A stretch of 64,000 nt of DNA, from positions 642,127,398 through 642,191,397 of the forward strand of contig CM048746.1 of the NCBI GenBank assembly GCA_026315105.1, in the 5' to 3' direction. The stretch's first letter is position 1, and each line of letters opens with the position of its first letter. Both the position numbers and the translations under genes were made by a program. Under the pieces are notes generated by a model. That model searched no databases and was not told the origin of the DNA. It worked only from the letters and a program-made list of their open reading frames with translations. The stretch is from Locusta migratoria (lineage: Eukaryota; Arthropoda; Insecta; Orthoptera; Acrididae). Below, piece by piece: positions 51,260 through 62,852 of the stretch.

Positions 51260-51944
51260 GCGATAGTTCATACCGTTGTGAGATGGCATCCAAACAAACG
51301 ATTTACTTGCGGTGGTTTTAGCTATTGATTATCGTGGGTTGTTGGCTGGTGTGCTATATCGAAACTTCTGGGGGCCGCTTCGGGAATTAGCCAAGAACAA
51401 ACTTTTTAAGGTCCATCTTAATCAAATGAAGCTTGTCACTTCTCATGCCAATTTATGGGTGCTTGGATAAGGGGGGAGGTTGAGTCTTCCCTGTTTCTTC
51501 GATTGACCCCGTCCTTGATTTATTTACTGGCGCAAGTACCGTCGGTCTCACTGTTCGTGCACCGCTCGTGGCGCTTTTTGATCTATCGTGCGTCGATTAT
51601 TTTCCGACTGGCGTTTTCCTTGCCGAATGTGGCGCGATGGTGGTGGGGAGGCAATAACATTTGGCAGTGTTGTTTTCCCAATTCCAGTATTAAACTACGA
51701 CTTTCTATACAACAGTTCGCCAATCATAACGTCACTTTCAACATCGGTTATCGGGATAAGCTAATTGACGTGACGGACAGTGTGAATACCACTTGACGTG
51801 ACGGTGCCGTGACGTGACGTTGCCGTGACGGACAGTGGGAATTAGTTTCAGATTATCCATTACGGATGTTTCATAACCCGTGACTTATTTTCAATATGAT
51901 TTAAGAAAACTGCTCCAGTCACATTTTCTTGAAATGATATTTAT

Positions 51945-51990
51945 TCCATGAACCGGTTTTCAAACCTTTTCAGGTTCATCATCAGATGGA
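51945..51990 (-). ncRNA. Hammerhead ribozyme, type I (isolated)
   Basis: Minus strand: CTGATGA (51985-51979), stem II AACC/GGTT, GAAA (51961-51958), 3-bp stem III AAC-CG-GUU, UUC cleavage triplet ending at 51950, and 5-bp stem I TCCAT/ATGGA. Every conserved core base is present. Confidence 0.7.
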
Positions 51991-51999
51991 TCATGTTAC

Positions 52000-52600
52000 A
52001 ATATCATTTTAAGCGTCATGTTGGATGCTTGCTCTGTGGGGGAAAGAAGGAAATTATTTTTAAAAACTCGAATTGCACGTTGTTTAAGTCGTGTTTTGTA
52101 TTTGTTAGATTCCTTGAAATTAACTGATTTACTTACTGCAACTGTATGGCCGGATTTTTGTGGTTAATTTCCATTTCTTGCGTCTTCTTTTGTTTAAGTC
52201 ACAGTAACACATCGCCTTTTTCTGTTGGGCTCTACACTGCACTATAAACAACACTTTAGCAGCGTCCAACATGTGCTTTTACTGCTACTGCTATTTACAA
52301 ACGTCTTAAATCGAAGATATAACACTCTTTGTACAGGTAAGTTTGTTTTGAGTATGATACAGTCGATCATTTATCAAATAATTTTGTCAATATTAAACTG
52401 CAAAAGTGAATAATAAATACTGTCTGCATTGTTTGCATAGTTGTTTTTACTTAATATGTATGTATGCGATCAGTTAAAGTACAAGAACAAAATTCGTATT
52501 ATTGCTATATTTATTCATACACTAGTGGTGTTCTAGAATAGTAATATAGACTAGGTTCTGTTTATTGTGTTTGAAGACAATGCGAATCTGGTTGCTCTAT
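52000..52600. other. AT-rich, no gene seen
   Basis: Probably the rest of the repeat holding the hammerhead; no coding sequence. Confidence 0.35.
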
Positions 52601-52612
52601 TATTGTAGAATT

Positions 52613-52865
52613 ACCGACGGAGGTGGCGCAGTGGTAACGTACTGGACTCGTATTCGGAAGGATGGTGGTTCAAATCCACCTCCGGCCATCCAGATTTAGG
52701 TTTTCCGTGTTTTCCGTAAATCACCCCAGGAAAATGTCGGGATGGTTCCTTTGAAAGGGCACGGCCGATTTCCTTCCCTCATCCTTACCCAAAAATACGA
52801 GCGTTAGCTCCGACTCTAATGACCACGCTGTCGACGGGACGTAAAGCCCTAAGATTCCTTCCTCC
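52613..52865 (+). repeat. SINE family F (tRNA-derived)
   Basis: Head GGAGGTGGCGCAGTGGTAAC, B box GGTTCAAATCC, then a long body (CCGTAAATCACCCCAGGAAA ... GACGGGACGTAAAGCCC). TSD TATTGTAGAATT at 52601-52612 and 52866-52877. Confidence 0.93.
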
Positions 52866-52877
52866 TATTGTAGAATT

Positions 52878-53225
52878 GAAGGGGTAGGTATTTAGATGTG
52901 GGTGAAGCAATTATGTAATTGTTCTTTATTAGTGATTTTACCTTATCAGAAAGCATATGAAAGAGTTGTCATGAGTATAGGGGGGTGGGGGTTATTTGAG
53001 GGGGGAGGGAGAGGCTTTTGTGAATTAGTTTCTTTAGATTAGCAAGTTCTCAAAATTTTGGAGGTACAATTTGTTCTTTAGTTCAGTCTGCTCATTTGTA
53101 TTGATGAGGATTTCAGTTTCTTCATACCCTTATCGGCAAAAAGGAGTATTTGTAGGTTCTTTTGAATGTTATCTGCAGAATGACGTCGTTGGGCAAGGTG
53201 TGCGGCAAAGCTGGATTTGTTTAAG
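52878..53225. other. No gene seen
   Basis: Contains a G-rich run at 52980-53013 (GGGGGGTGGGGG type). Confidence 0.35.
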
Positions 53226-53239
53226 TTATTAAGGCGGAG

Positions 53240-53427
53240 CCGGCCGCGGTGGCCGAGGGAACTGAGGCGCTCCAGTCACGGTATGCACGGCCACTACGGT
53301 CGGGGGTTCGAATACCTCCTCGGGCATGGATATTTTTGCCGTCCTTAGTATAAGATAGTTCGTAAGTCGTTTGTACTACTGATGACCCAGTAGTTAAGTC
53401 CCATAAGCTTAACAAACATTTGAACAT
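53240..53427 (+). repeat. SINE family A
   Basis: Full-length plus copy with 14-bp TSD TTATTAAGGCGGAG at 53226-53239 and 53428-53441. Confidence 0.95.
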
Positions 53428-53589
53428 TTATTAAGGCGGAGTGCGCCCATATGTTCTTTAAATCTTGTTGTGAAGCTTCTTCCAGTTTGACCAATATAGA
53501 AGCTTGGGCATGAGTTGCAAGTTAGATAAATTTCAAAAATTAGGTATCTATAAACTATCTTGTTAATTAGCCTTTATCCGCAGAAGAAG

Positions 53590-54065
53590 GCGGTCCCTTC
53601 AGGGGAACGTTCTACCCCTCGCGTGCAAGTAGGTGTCCGACTCGGAGAGCGTGGGTGAGCACTTTAGCAGGTGCGGACAGGCGGCGCACAGTAGCCGTTC
53701 AGACCCCGCGGGCAGTAAGGCTGCCGCGGCCACGGCAGATAACGAGCCATCGCCGCCATCGCCGCTACTTTTAATGGTCCTCCGGCAGTAAAAACGAGGG
53801 CCCAGCCGAGAGTTAGCCACAGGCCGGCGCTCACTTTTAACGGCCGCCGGCGAAACCCTGCCGACTGGCGGGTCCGTTACCGAACGAGTGTGGCCAACAC
53901 CCCGGAGCCGGCTCGTGCTACTCGCCAGCGAGGGGCAGACAGCCTTCCAGGTGGATACAGTGTTTCGTTACTTTCGGAAGGCATTCGGTGCGATGCGGTT
54001 CTGGACTGTCGCCTAATGAACAAAGTACTAGCGAACAGAGTATCACGCAACCTGTGCGACTGCCC
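53590..54065. other. CpG-rich island without a supported gene
   Basis: CpG-dense block (CGGCCGCCGGCG at about 53840). Open frames of 62-73 codons are not recognisable. Confidence 0.45.
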
Positions 54066-54138
54066 TGAACACTTTTTATAGTTTCATTTAAAACTTCCGG
54101 GCTCATAATTCTTGGTCGATTTATAAAACTTTCCCCCT

Positions 54139-54178
54139 AACGTTTCATCTTCAGCTGCGGAAGACATCTTCAGAGGTA
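54139..54178 (-). ncRNA. Degenerate hammerhead-like motif
   Basis: Minus strand: perfect CTGAAGA (54173-54167), 6-bp stem II GTCTTC/GAAGAT, GAAA (54146-54143), then CGTTAGG, where the stem III loop is missing. Confidence 0.4.
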
Positions 54179-54339
54179 GAGTGGCGAACTGCGATGAGAA
54201 CTTGAGGGAGCGCCGTATATATAGGCAATGTAGAGGGCACCACAAGACATCACGTGACGTCGGCTACGACACTATCTGTGGACCGCTTGGCTAGTAAAAA
54301 AAAAAATAAAAAAAATAAAACTTAGTCTAAAAGTTTGTG

Positions 54340-54830
54340 AACACCCAAAATGTGTCAAAAATGTGTTCTCACGAGCCGCCGCTGCCTGGCATATGACAGA
54401 ACAGTATTCGGTATCTGGGTGCCAAAATCAACACCTGCATCGCCCTCCGTGGAGGCTACAGGACGTAGAGATCGTGCAAGAAGTTGTGTGCCTGCTTTGT
54501 CGACATCCTCCCTGGGCGAGTCCATTCCATTCCGTTTGTTTTGGAGGGGCGGCCGCCTCAGTTGCGCGTCGCCTACTGGTCGCGGACGCTGTTGGCAGCC
54601 GACTGACAAACAAAACGAACGGCTCAGCAGGCAACACGTTGCCTGGCAACACGTTGCCTGGCAACGTGCAACTGAGCCGGGCGCTCCTCAGAAACAGAGG
54701 AATGGACTCGCCATGCGCACAACCTGAGAATGCGTTTTTGCGCACGAGCCACGACTTCTTGCGCGAGCAATCATGTTTGGTTCGCATGGATCGACGCTTG
54801 GTACTTAAATACGCCTGAGATGTTGATCTG
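54340..54830. other. GC-rich block with short direct repeats
   Basis: Open frames of 84-151 codons on both strands, none recognisable. GCAACACGTTGCCTG is repeated in tandem at about 54632-54664. Confidence 0.4.
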
Positions 54831-54999
54831 TACACCACATGCACTATTTCAGCATTAGATCTTAAGTAAATTGGAAGATTCTATGAAGTTGTTGTATTTA
54901 TTTATTTATTTTTTTTTTCTTCGTTTCAGCCATCTAAGAACCACGCACCAATTTCAATGTTTTCTCCTTTATTCTTCTTTGTTTTTCCTCCAGTATTCT

Positions 55000-55625
55000 T
55001 TCATATTTTCACTATGCATCCTTTTTCTCTCCTCAGACCAGCTTTACTCCTGTCTTCTTCTCCCTCCTGCCTTGGAATCCTTCCATTTTTAACACTTTCT
55101 TCTTAAAAGGTTCTCTTTCTGTTGCATCTTTTTCACTTATGTTGTTCCTTTCCAAATATTTCCTAACTTCTTGAATCCATGCTATTGTTGACTTCTTGTC
55201 CCACAGATATTTATATTGTTCCTTTCCAAATCTTTCCTAACTTCTTGAATCCATGCTATAGTTGACTTCTTGTCCCAGAGATATACTGCTGTTGCTGTTC
55301 ATTCGGTACAAATGTCCAAAAAATAGCAGTCGCCTCTTCCGTAGTGTTTCGGTTATGGTTTCTATGTTGCGATAAACTTCTGCATTACTTATTAGTTTCC
55401 ATACCTCTGTATTTCTTATTGGACCAAGTATTTTTCGAATGATTTTTCATTCTAGGACTTCAAGTTTATGTAATTTGTAATTCAGAACTAAACATTCACT
55501 TACATAAAGACATTCTGGCTCTACTACTGTGTTGTAGTGCTGTATTTTCAGATTTTTAGACAGAGACCATTTGTTGTAAATGTTCCTGGTTATACCATAT
55601 ACTCTCTCCATTTTATGTACTCTTT
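55000..55625 (-). pseudogene. LINE C-terminal relic, RTE-like
   Basis: Minus strand reads in broken frames YGITRNIYNKWSLSKN, IRKILGPIRNTEVW and RKRRLLFFGHLYRM, the C-terminal region downstream of the RT in RTE-type LINEs. Many stops. A 74-bp tandem duplication (TTGTTCCTTTCCAAAT at 55142 and 55216) lies in it. Confidence 0.6.
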
Positions 55626-55699
55626 CTTCTTCTCATTGGCCCACTTTAGGTTACGGTAGTAACACTAGAAGTGCTCCTTTGCGATCGTTTTTTGACAGC

Positions 55700-56240
55700 T
55701 TGAAATTTAAATGTAAATTACAGCTTAATCATTCATCTAAAATGAAAATTGAATAATCGAATTTGTAGAGGAGAAAACTCTCTACAACTTTGCTCTCTTA
55801 TGTTTTCTTCATATTTCGTATCGTTTGAGAGATATTTGAAAAATAACGGCGATTTTGGGATGTATGTCTGTCAGTTTGTGTGTCCCTAACGTGTTTCCAC
55901 TTTTTAAGACGAACCTTTCAACCGTTCAGCACCAGATCTTACGGACATAATAGTAGGCCGCCAGAGACCAGAACCTGCCTTTTTCAAATTTTTCGGACAC
56001 AAAATATGGCAGTAATACCAAAAAAAAAAAAAAAAAGCCGTTTGTAATATACTTGTAATTTCAAACGAAAACTGAATAGCCTAATTGGTACAGGGGAAAA
56101 TTCTCTACAACTTCGCTCTATTAAGGTTTTTTTTTCATATCTTCCATCACTGCAGAGATATTTGCAAAAAATAACGGAGATTTGAAACCCTCCATTGATT
56201 TTACGGAAACCAGCCATTCGCAGATGTCACGTGACATTCC
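55700..56240. repeat. Unclassified dispersed repeat, two partial units
   Basis: A GAAAACTCTCTACAACTTTG...GAGATATTTG-AAAAATAACGG block at about 55770-55855 recurs at about 56090-56185 and, inverted, at 63740-63890. Related sequence includes GGCCGCCAGAGAC. Non-coding; type unknown. Confidence 0.65.
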
Positions 56241-56984
56241 ACGCCCAGAACTCTGTCTCGAATACGCCATCTTGCGTTGCGTATTTGATGATTTTCTTAT
56301 TATAACTTACACGTTGTTATTTCAAAGCAACGGCACACTGAAGAATTAACAAAAACATGTCGTTCTTCGTACGAAAAACGATAATCTAGTGTCTAAAAAT
56401 GCCACATTAGCATCAGTTAACAACTGCCGTCAATAGTACGAAAAATAAGGGCGAATTTCGTAATTGTTCGTCGTAGTGTAGTAGGCAGCATGTTGGCTTG
56501 TGATACACGTGGTTCGGGACCCTCCACTACCAAAATAATTTTTTTTTTTTTCATTTTTTCCTAAAAGGGTTACGTGTTGGGTGCATAGATATTTTCAGAA
56601 TAGTAGAGTCGTAATCATATCACCATAATTTTTTATTATTTACATTATTATTTTTGTCTGAAATGTTTGCAAAAAATTATAAAACTACAAATTTGAAGTG
56701 GGCCGTAAGACACGTCAGTGCTATTTTTTTTTTTTTTTTTTCTTTTTCTTTTTTACCCAAGCGTTTGTTAGATGTTCCTAGAACAACTTTAAAGAGCGTA
56801 CCAATGTTTTCTCTTGAACTTTTATGACTTTCAAGTTGATAACATAGTAATTTACGAGAAACCCGCATCGGCCAACAGACCACTGAATACTTTTCATGGC
56901 TGGTTCAGACAGACAGTGCGGTGGAGAGCAACGACAATACGCAATCAGTTAACAACTCGCGAAACGTGAAAACACCAGAAAAGC
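56241..56984. other. No gene seen; T-runs and a tRNA-like patch
   Basis: T-rich runs at 56537-56556 and 56725-56752. A patch at 56480-56530 (TGTAGTAGGCAGCATGTTGG ... GGTTCGGGACCC) looks like an eroded SINE head. Confidence 0.35.
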
Positions 56985-57480
56985 GCAGTCCGAACCATTG
57001 GTGATTACTCCCGGCCACGGAACAATAAACGAAAGGAACGCACGCCGGCGGGGAAGGCATTACCGTAATTCGCCAACGCCGCACAACAGATTACTCTCGA
57101 ACACGCACGCGCTCTCTCTGTCTCCCACACACACACGTACGAACATTTCCGCGAAATTTTTGGCGGAATTCTGCAACGGACGCGGCGAATTTTTCCGTTC
57201 GCTCGGAGGCGGCTCTTTGTTTCGAGACTATTCCCGATACGGGATTGAGGCGACTCTTTGCCTGCGGAACAAATCACCGCCGAGGCCGGAGCGGGTGGTC
57301 GCGGCAATCCTGCAAAGTAGTCTGCCCGCGGAGAGACCGCCGGCCCTAGAACCACAACAAAGGGCGCCGCTTTGATCCTCGCCGCCGCCGGACTGCCCTC
57401 GCATTGTTTTAAACTCGCTCACCTGCCGCGCGGTCTTCGCGTGCTTTCCTCCTATCCCTAAACGCTGCGGTCGTCCCCGA
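56985..57480. other. CpG-rich island without a supported gene
   Basis: GC-rich block with 116-125-codon frames on both strands, arginine-rich and unrecognisable. Confidence 0.45.
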
Positions 57481-57791
57481 TCTTCGGAAACTATTGTTCC
57501 GTTGTCAATCGGGGAGAAAAAAATATGTGGAAAGTCGTCTCGTAATGAAAATGGCCGTTATCCGATTAAAATTGCTTTGCGATTGGCAGACGTCGCCCCG
57601 TGTTCACGCGATCGACAGTTGCGCGAGCACCAAAACAGAAGCCTGCAGCACGCCTGTCGTAACGTCTTTGTTGGTACGGTGGAGGCGGCGGCTGCTGCTA
57701 CTGTATCTCGTGAACGGCTCTGACGATTTGGATAAGATTTTGTATTATTTAAAGAGGTTTGGCTTTTGTGTTCATTTACGTAGTTGCATTT

Positions 57792-57996
57792 ACAAATCAA
57801 ATGTTCAAACGTTTGTAAAGTCTATGGGACTCAACTACGGGGCTATCAGTCCCTAAACTTACAAACTACTTATGAACTACTTACGAACTAGGACGGCACA
57901 AATATCCATGCCTGAGGGAGGATTCAGACCCCCGACCGTAGTGGCCGTGCAGACCGTGACTGAAGCGCCTCAGTCCCCTCTGCCACCGCGGCCGGC
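57792..57996 (-). repeat. SINE family A
   Basis: Full-length minus copy with TSD AGTTGCATTT at 57782-57791 and 57997-58006. Confidence 0.95.
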
Positions 57997-58056
57997 AGTT
58001 GCATTTTTCGTAAAAATTTAATTTCATTTGTACAATAATACTTTTTTATTTAAATA

Positions 58057-59075
58057 ACCTTTGGAGAAGGCTATTGACAATGTTCATTGGAATAAACTCT
58101 TTCATAAGTTCTGACGCAAGCAGGAGTAAAATATAGGGAGCGTAAGGTTGTTTACAACTTGTACAAAAACCAGACAGCGGTTGTCAGAGTTGAAGGGCAT
58201 GAAAGGGATGCAGTGGTTGGGAAGGGAGTGAGACAGGTTTGGAGCCTTTCTCCTATGTTATTCAGTTTGAACAATGATCAGGCTATAAAGGAAAGCAAGG
58301 AGAAATTTGGAGAAGGAATTAAAGTCCAGGGCGAAGAATTAAAAACATCGCGTTTTGCCGACGCCATAGTAATTCTGTCAGAGACAGCAAAGGCCCTGGA
58401 AGAGCAGTTGAACGGAATGTACAGTGTGCTGAATGGTGCATATAAGATGAACAAGAGCAAAACTAGGGTAATGGAGTGCAGTGTAAGAAAATCTTGGGTA
58501 GTAAAATAATAAACGAGGGTCGTAGTACAGAGGATATAAAATGCAGAATGGCAATGGGTAGAAAAACATTCTTGAAAAAGAGAAATTTGTTAACATCGAA
58601 TATTGATTTAAGGCTAAGGAAGTCCTTTGTAAAGGCATTTGTGTGGAGTGTTGCCTTGTATGGGAGTGAAACATGGACAATAAACAGTGTGGACAGGAAG
58701 AGGATAGAGGCTTTTGAAATGTGGTGCTACAGAAGAATGCTGAAGATTAGGTGGGTGGACCACGTAACTAATGAGGAGGTACTGAACAAATTGGGGAGAA
58801 AAGGAGTTTTTGGCATACCTTGACCAAAAGAAGGGATCGATTGGTATAACACATTCTTAGACATTAAGGAATTGTGAATTTAGCGTTGGAGAGAAGTGTG
58901 TGGGGTAAAAACCGCAGAGGAAGACCAAGAGATGGATACAGTAAGCAGATTCAAACAGATGTAGGTTGCCGTTCTTATGTGAAGATGAAGAGGCTTGCTC
59001 AGGATAGGGTATTGTGGAGAGCTGCATCAAACCAGTCTCCGGACTGAAGACAACAACAACAACAACAATTTTACA
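58057..59075 (+). pseudogene. RTE-like LINE, 5'-truncated
   Basis: Starts within the RT (LEKAIDNVHWNKLFHKF), then NQTAVVRVEGHERDAVVGKG, the catalytic region FADAIVILSE (second Asp of FADD changed to Ala), and after a frameshift near 58500 the C-terminal LYGSETWTINSVDRKRIEAF and MWCYRRMLKIRWVDHV. It ends in a (CAA)n tail at 59052-59067. Stops after 58822. RTE-type LINEs lack a second finger domain here. Confidence 0.85.
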
Positions 59076-59632
59076 CGTTTTTGTAACGCCATTTCGTAAA
59101 TCTTCTTCGTTACTTCGGTTTTTATGTTTATCTGTATTTAGGTATGTGTCGTGAAAAAACACGATTTTACACAAATAAACTTTTTATGTAATCTAGAGCA
59201 ATATTTTACCAACTTTTTTGAGTACGCTACCCCCTTCAAAGTAAAATTGTAGATCCCTGAAAAAGGATCGTCTTGCCCAATTCTTACGAAATAAAAAAGA
59301 CACAACATGGATATCCGACTTTTGTACTTCTTCTTTTTATATTATACTAATTAGCCAAAACCATTCGTTTCAACTCACGAAAATTCTTGAGAAACTAGAC
59401 TTCCTGTAATTCATTCGCACACTGTGAATCGATTTCTACGATTGTATGTCATGTACAGAAACCGGATACTTCTGTATGTAGAAGAATGATACTCGAAAGG
59501 AAAAATTACGAAAACAAATAATTTTCAAGGACAATGGGCAGACACGCTCGGAATAAGAGAGCTGAAAACACGGGTTCCAAGAGAGAAAAGAACAACACCG
59601 AAAACGACTGCAAGAATCATTGAGCGGGCAGT
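59076..59632. other. AT-rich, no gene seen
   Basis: Spacer between two RTE-like copies in opposite orientation. Confidence 0.4.
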
Positions 59633-60384
59633 TGTTGTTGTTGTGGTCTTCAGTCCGCAGACTGTTTTCATCCAGCTCTCCACGCTATCATGTCCTGTAC
59701 AAGTCGCTTCATCTGAGAATACGTTCGGCAACCTACATCCTTGTGAATCTGCTTACTGTATTCGTCCCTCGGTCTCCCTCTACGATTTTTACCTCACACG
59801 CTTCCTTCTAATTCTAAGTTGACAATTGCTTGATGTTTCAGAATGTGTCCCACCAATCTACTCCTTCTCTTAGTCAGGATATGCCAGAAACTCCTTTTCT
59901 CCCCACTTCGGTTAAGCACTCCTCATGAGTTACGTGATCTACCCATCTGATCTTCATCATTCGTCTGTAGAACCACATTTCGAAAGCATATTTTTATCTA
60001 AACACCTAATAGTCTACGTTTCACTTCCATACAATGCTACACAATGCTTTCAGAAAGAAATTCCTAACATTAAAACTAATATTGGATGTCAACAAATTTC
60101 GCTTCTTTAGAAACGCTTTTCTTCCCATAGCCATTCTGCATTTTATATCTTCTTTACTTCAGCCATTAGAAATTATCTTGGTACCGAAATAACAAACCTT
60201 ACCTACTACTTTTATTGTCTCATTACCTAATCTAATTCCTTCAGCATTGCCCGATTTTCTGACACTACATTCCATTACCCTCGTTTTACTCTTGTTAATG
60301 TTTATCTTATACCTTCCTGTCAAGATGCTACCCATTCTGTTTAATTGCTCTTCTAGGTCGTTTACCGTCTCTGACAGAATTACT

Positions 60385-60583
60385 TGTTCAATGTTTGTAA
60401 ATCTATCGGACCAAACTGCGTGGTCATCAGTCCGTAGCTTACAAACTACTTAAACCTAGGTAAACTAACCTAAGGACAAACACATACACCCATGCCCCAG
60501 GGAGGACTCGAACCTCCACGGCGACCAACCGCGCGCTCCGCAGCGAGACGCTTTAGACCGCTCGGCTACTCCACCGCCGCGAT
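60385..60583 (-). repeat. SINE family C
   Basis: Minus copy with TSD AGAATTACT at 60376-60384 and 60584-60592, inside the RTE-like copy. Confidence 0.93.
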
Positions 60584-60815
60584 AGAATTACTATGTCGTC
60601 AGCAAACCACAAGGTTTTTATGCCTTTTGCGGGCAGTTTAATTCCCTCTACAAATTTGTCCTTACAGTCCTTTCAAAGCTTGCTCAATGTACAGATTGAA
60701 CAACATTAGTAGGCTACAACCCTGTCTTACTCCCTTCCCAACCACTGCCACCCTTTCATGGCATTCTTCTCTAATAATTGCGGTCTGGTTTTTGTACAAG
60801 TTGAATACAATTCTT

Positions 60816-61009
60816 GCCGGCCGCGGTGGCCGAGGGGACTGAGGCGCTTCAGTCACGGTCTGCACGGCCACTACGGTCAGGGGTTCGAATCCCTCCTCGG
60901 GCATGGATATTTGTGCCGCCCTTAGTTGTAGGTAGTTCATAAGTAGTTTGTAAGTTTAGGGATTGATGACCCCGTAGTTCAGTCCCTTAAGCTTAACAAA
61001 CATTTGAAC
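60816..61009 (+). repeat. SINE family A
   Basis: Plus copy with TSD AATACAATTCTT at 60804-60815 and AATACAACTCTT at 61010-61021 (one mismatch). Confidence 0.93.
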
Positions 61010-61154
61010 AATACAACTCTTTGCCCCCTATATTTTACACCTGCTACCATCAGAATTTGAAAGAATGTATTCCAGTCAACATGTTCAAAAGATTTTTCCA
61101 GATCCACAAATGTTAAAAACGTAGGTTTCCCTTTCCTTAATCTATTTTCTAATA

Positions 61155-61330
61155 CAGGGGTCTCCAATTTACTAGGCCACGAGGGCCACATCAAGTTTCA
61201 AATCGCAGTGCGGGCCGGATGGCATATTTGGCGATTACTGAAGAATTCGATACAAATGCCTATTTTGACCTGTGCCGTCACTGATAAGGCGGAAACCCCA
61301 TTTTAACCTGTATACAGTATTATAACCATC
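61155..61330 (+). mobile_element. hAT-like terminus
   Basis: CAGGGGTCTCCAATTTACTA followed by GGCCACGAGGGCCACA and GCGGGCCGGATGGC: the CAGGGGTCTCCAA...GGGCC layout is common at hAT ends. The left RTE-like copy stops exactly here. Second end and transposase not found. Confidence 0.5.
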
Positions 61331-62760
61331 ATACCATTCTTTACACCTACATACAAACATACATCAGGTGAACTAGGTCAAATGCAGTAACGACTGCTTC
61401 CGCTTAACATGTATATATTGTTGGTGTTAAAAGGTCAGATAACCGACAGCGTCGTACTGCCGTTTCGTGTCGATGTTTGCAGCGGTAGCCGTGGAGCACA
61501 CAGGGACGGTTGTGCTGGTCAGTTTTTTTGTTTACGAGCGTCAAGTGGAACAGTCGTGTTCCGACGAAATTTATGACCGACATATTAAAGTGTCGCCACA
61601 CTGTGATGTCCTTTGCAAACGGTCGATATTTCAAATTCTTAATATTTTGTACTTTAAATGTAGGTGTCTGGTATATGTATGCGTGGATGTAAACAGATCA
61701 GTTTGTACTGTAAAATGTAATGATAAATTAGTAAAATAAAATAAAATCATCCCTCACTTCACTCAGTCCCAGTCATTTAATGGAATGGTCTGTTATAATG
61801 CCGCAAAAGTATAACACACACTGACAAAAACAAACCAGACAGTCGCATCATCATCGATGTGACACGGCAATGATTACTGGCCAGATGAATAATGAGAACT
61901 GAAGACAGACAATTCAGACAGACAGACAATAAGAATGTCTTTCTTTCTCGCCGATGGCATGAATTAATCACGAAATTATGTGTAATGGAAATATTACACT
62001 AAAACAGTTATTACATGCAGGTGACAGATTTTCTAATTAATTGAAATTGAGTCATTTACCTTTATTGGTAATTTAAAAGACCTTTTTCCACTCAAAGTAG
62101 CAAAATTAATGTCACGGCCACGTAGTGACTGTTTCCCTATGTTCTTTAAAGGTTTTCAACGAACGTAATGACTTTTCGGTATGTTGTTAAGCAGGTACCT
62201 AATAGCGAAACTGTATTTCTACCTGCGAAACGAGCAGCAATACCATCTACAAATAAATCTTCCAAAACAATGTATTTTCATCGCGTATGTCACTATTTTG
62301 CTATGTTAGTCGTAAAAAATATGACCGTCCACAATTCCGAATTGTTTCCAAAGTGTAAGTACATTAACAGACTGAACGCCACTCCTGATTATCTGCCTTC
62401 CCATCATTCATCACGTCTCTCTGGACACGTAGCATTTAAGGGTGGCGTCAGAAGAAGCGCAGGGAGAGAGTGTACGGAATCGCCTAGAAGGAGCTAGAGG
62501 AGCTTCTAGTAGTTACGTCCACACCTAGTGATGTTCACAATATTGTGATTGTTGTAACCGTGACTCTGGATGATAAAAGATAAGTGTCTTTCTTAGCTCG
62601 TGGTTTCTTGTTTGCTTCTCATGTAGCCTATGTTTCTAGCCGGCCACTTCGGCAGACGACACTGGACACAACATACATAGGTATTTTACAGCAATTCGAC
62701 CTACGATAAATATTTTGTTTGTAGTGGCCATTTGAGCAGCGCTGAACACTATGTATTTTC
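61331..62760. other. No gene seen
   Basis: Open frames up to 109 codons (62168-62497) have no recognisable domain. A T-rich run occupies 62768-62806, just beyond. Confidence 0.35.
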
Positions 62761-62771
62761 ACTGAAGAATT

Positions 62772-62802
<31 letters not shown>

Positions 62803-62852
62803 TTTAAGAAAGCGCCTTTTGTTACTGCAAATGAAAGGTTTTTATTACTACA

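Larger units (their letters stand above)
49895..51845. mobile_element. DNA element with GTCACG-repeat termini
   Basis: Left end CACACTGTCCGTCACGTCAC, right end the complement CGTGACGGACAGTGGG. Each end has several CGTCACG or GACGTGACGG units and a second ACACTGTCC block inside, so the TIRs are internally repeated. A second, diverged copy is at 2345-3068. A minus-strand 69-codon frame (49927-50136, MTSEKQKKRHGFTSKEIEKA) is not recognised. The foldback element at 50209-51259 sits inside. Confidence 0.6.
59633..61150 (-). pseudogene. RTE-like LINE, inverted copy with two SINEs
   Basis: Minus strand copy of the same family: 3' tail TTGTTGTTGTTGTGGTCTTC at 59633, RT pieces TVIFNLYKN-like (near 60800), FADDIVIL region near 60590 (split by a SINE), LRKGKPTFLTFVDLEKSF at 61095-61140. 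Frames are broken throughout. SINEs inserted at 60385-60583 and 60816-61009. Confidence 0.85.

Noticed and set aside
52613..52690. A functional tRNA gene at the head of SINE F
   Set aside because: It continues into a 250-bp body flanked by a 12-bp TSD, so it is a retroposon head.
54350..54844. 125-151-codon open frames on both strands
   Set aside because: Mutually overlapping in opposite directions, GC-rich, with tandem GCAACACGTTGCCTG units; nothing recognisable.
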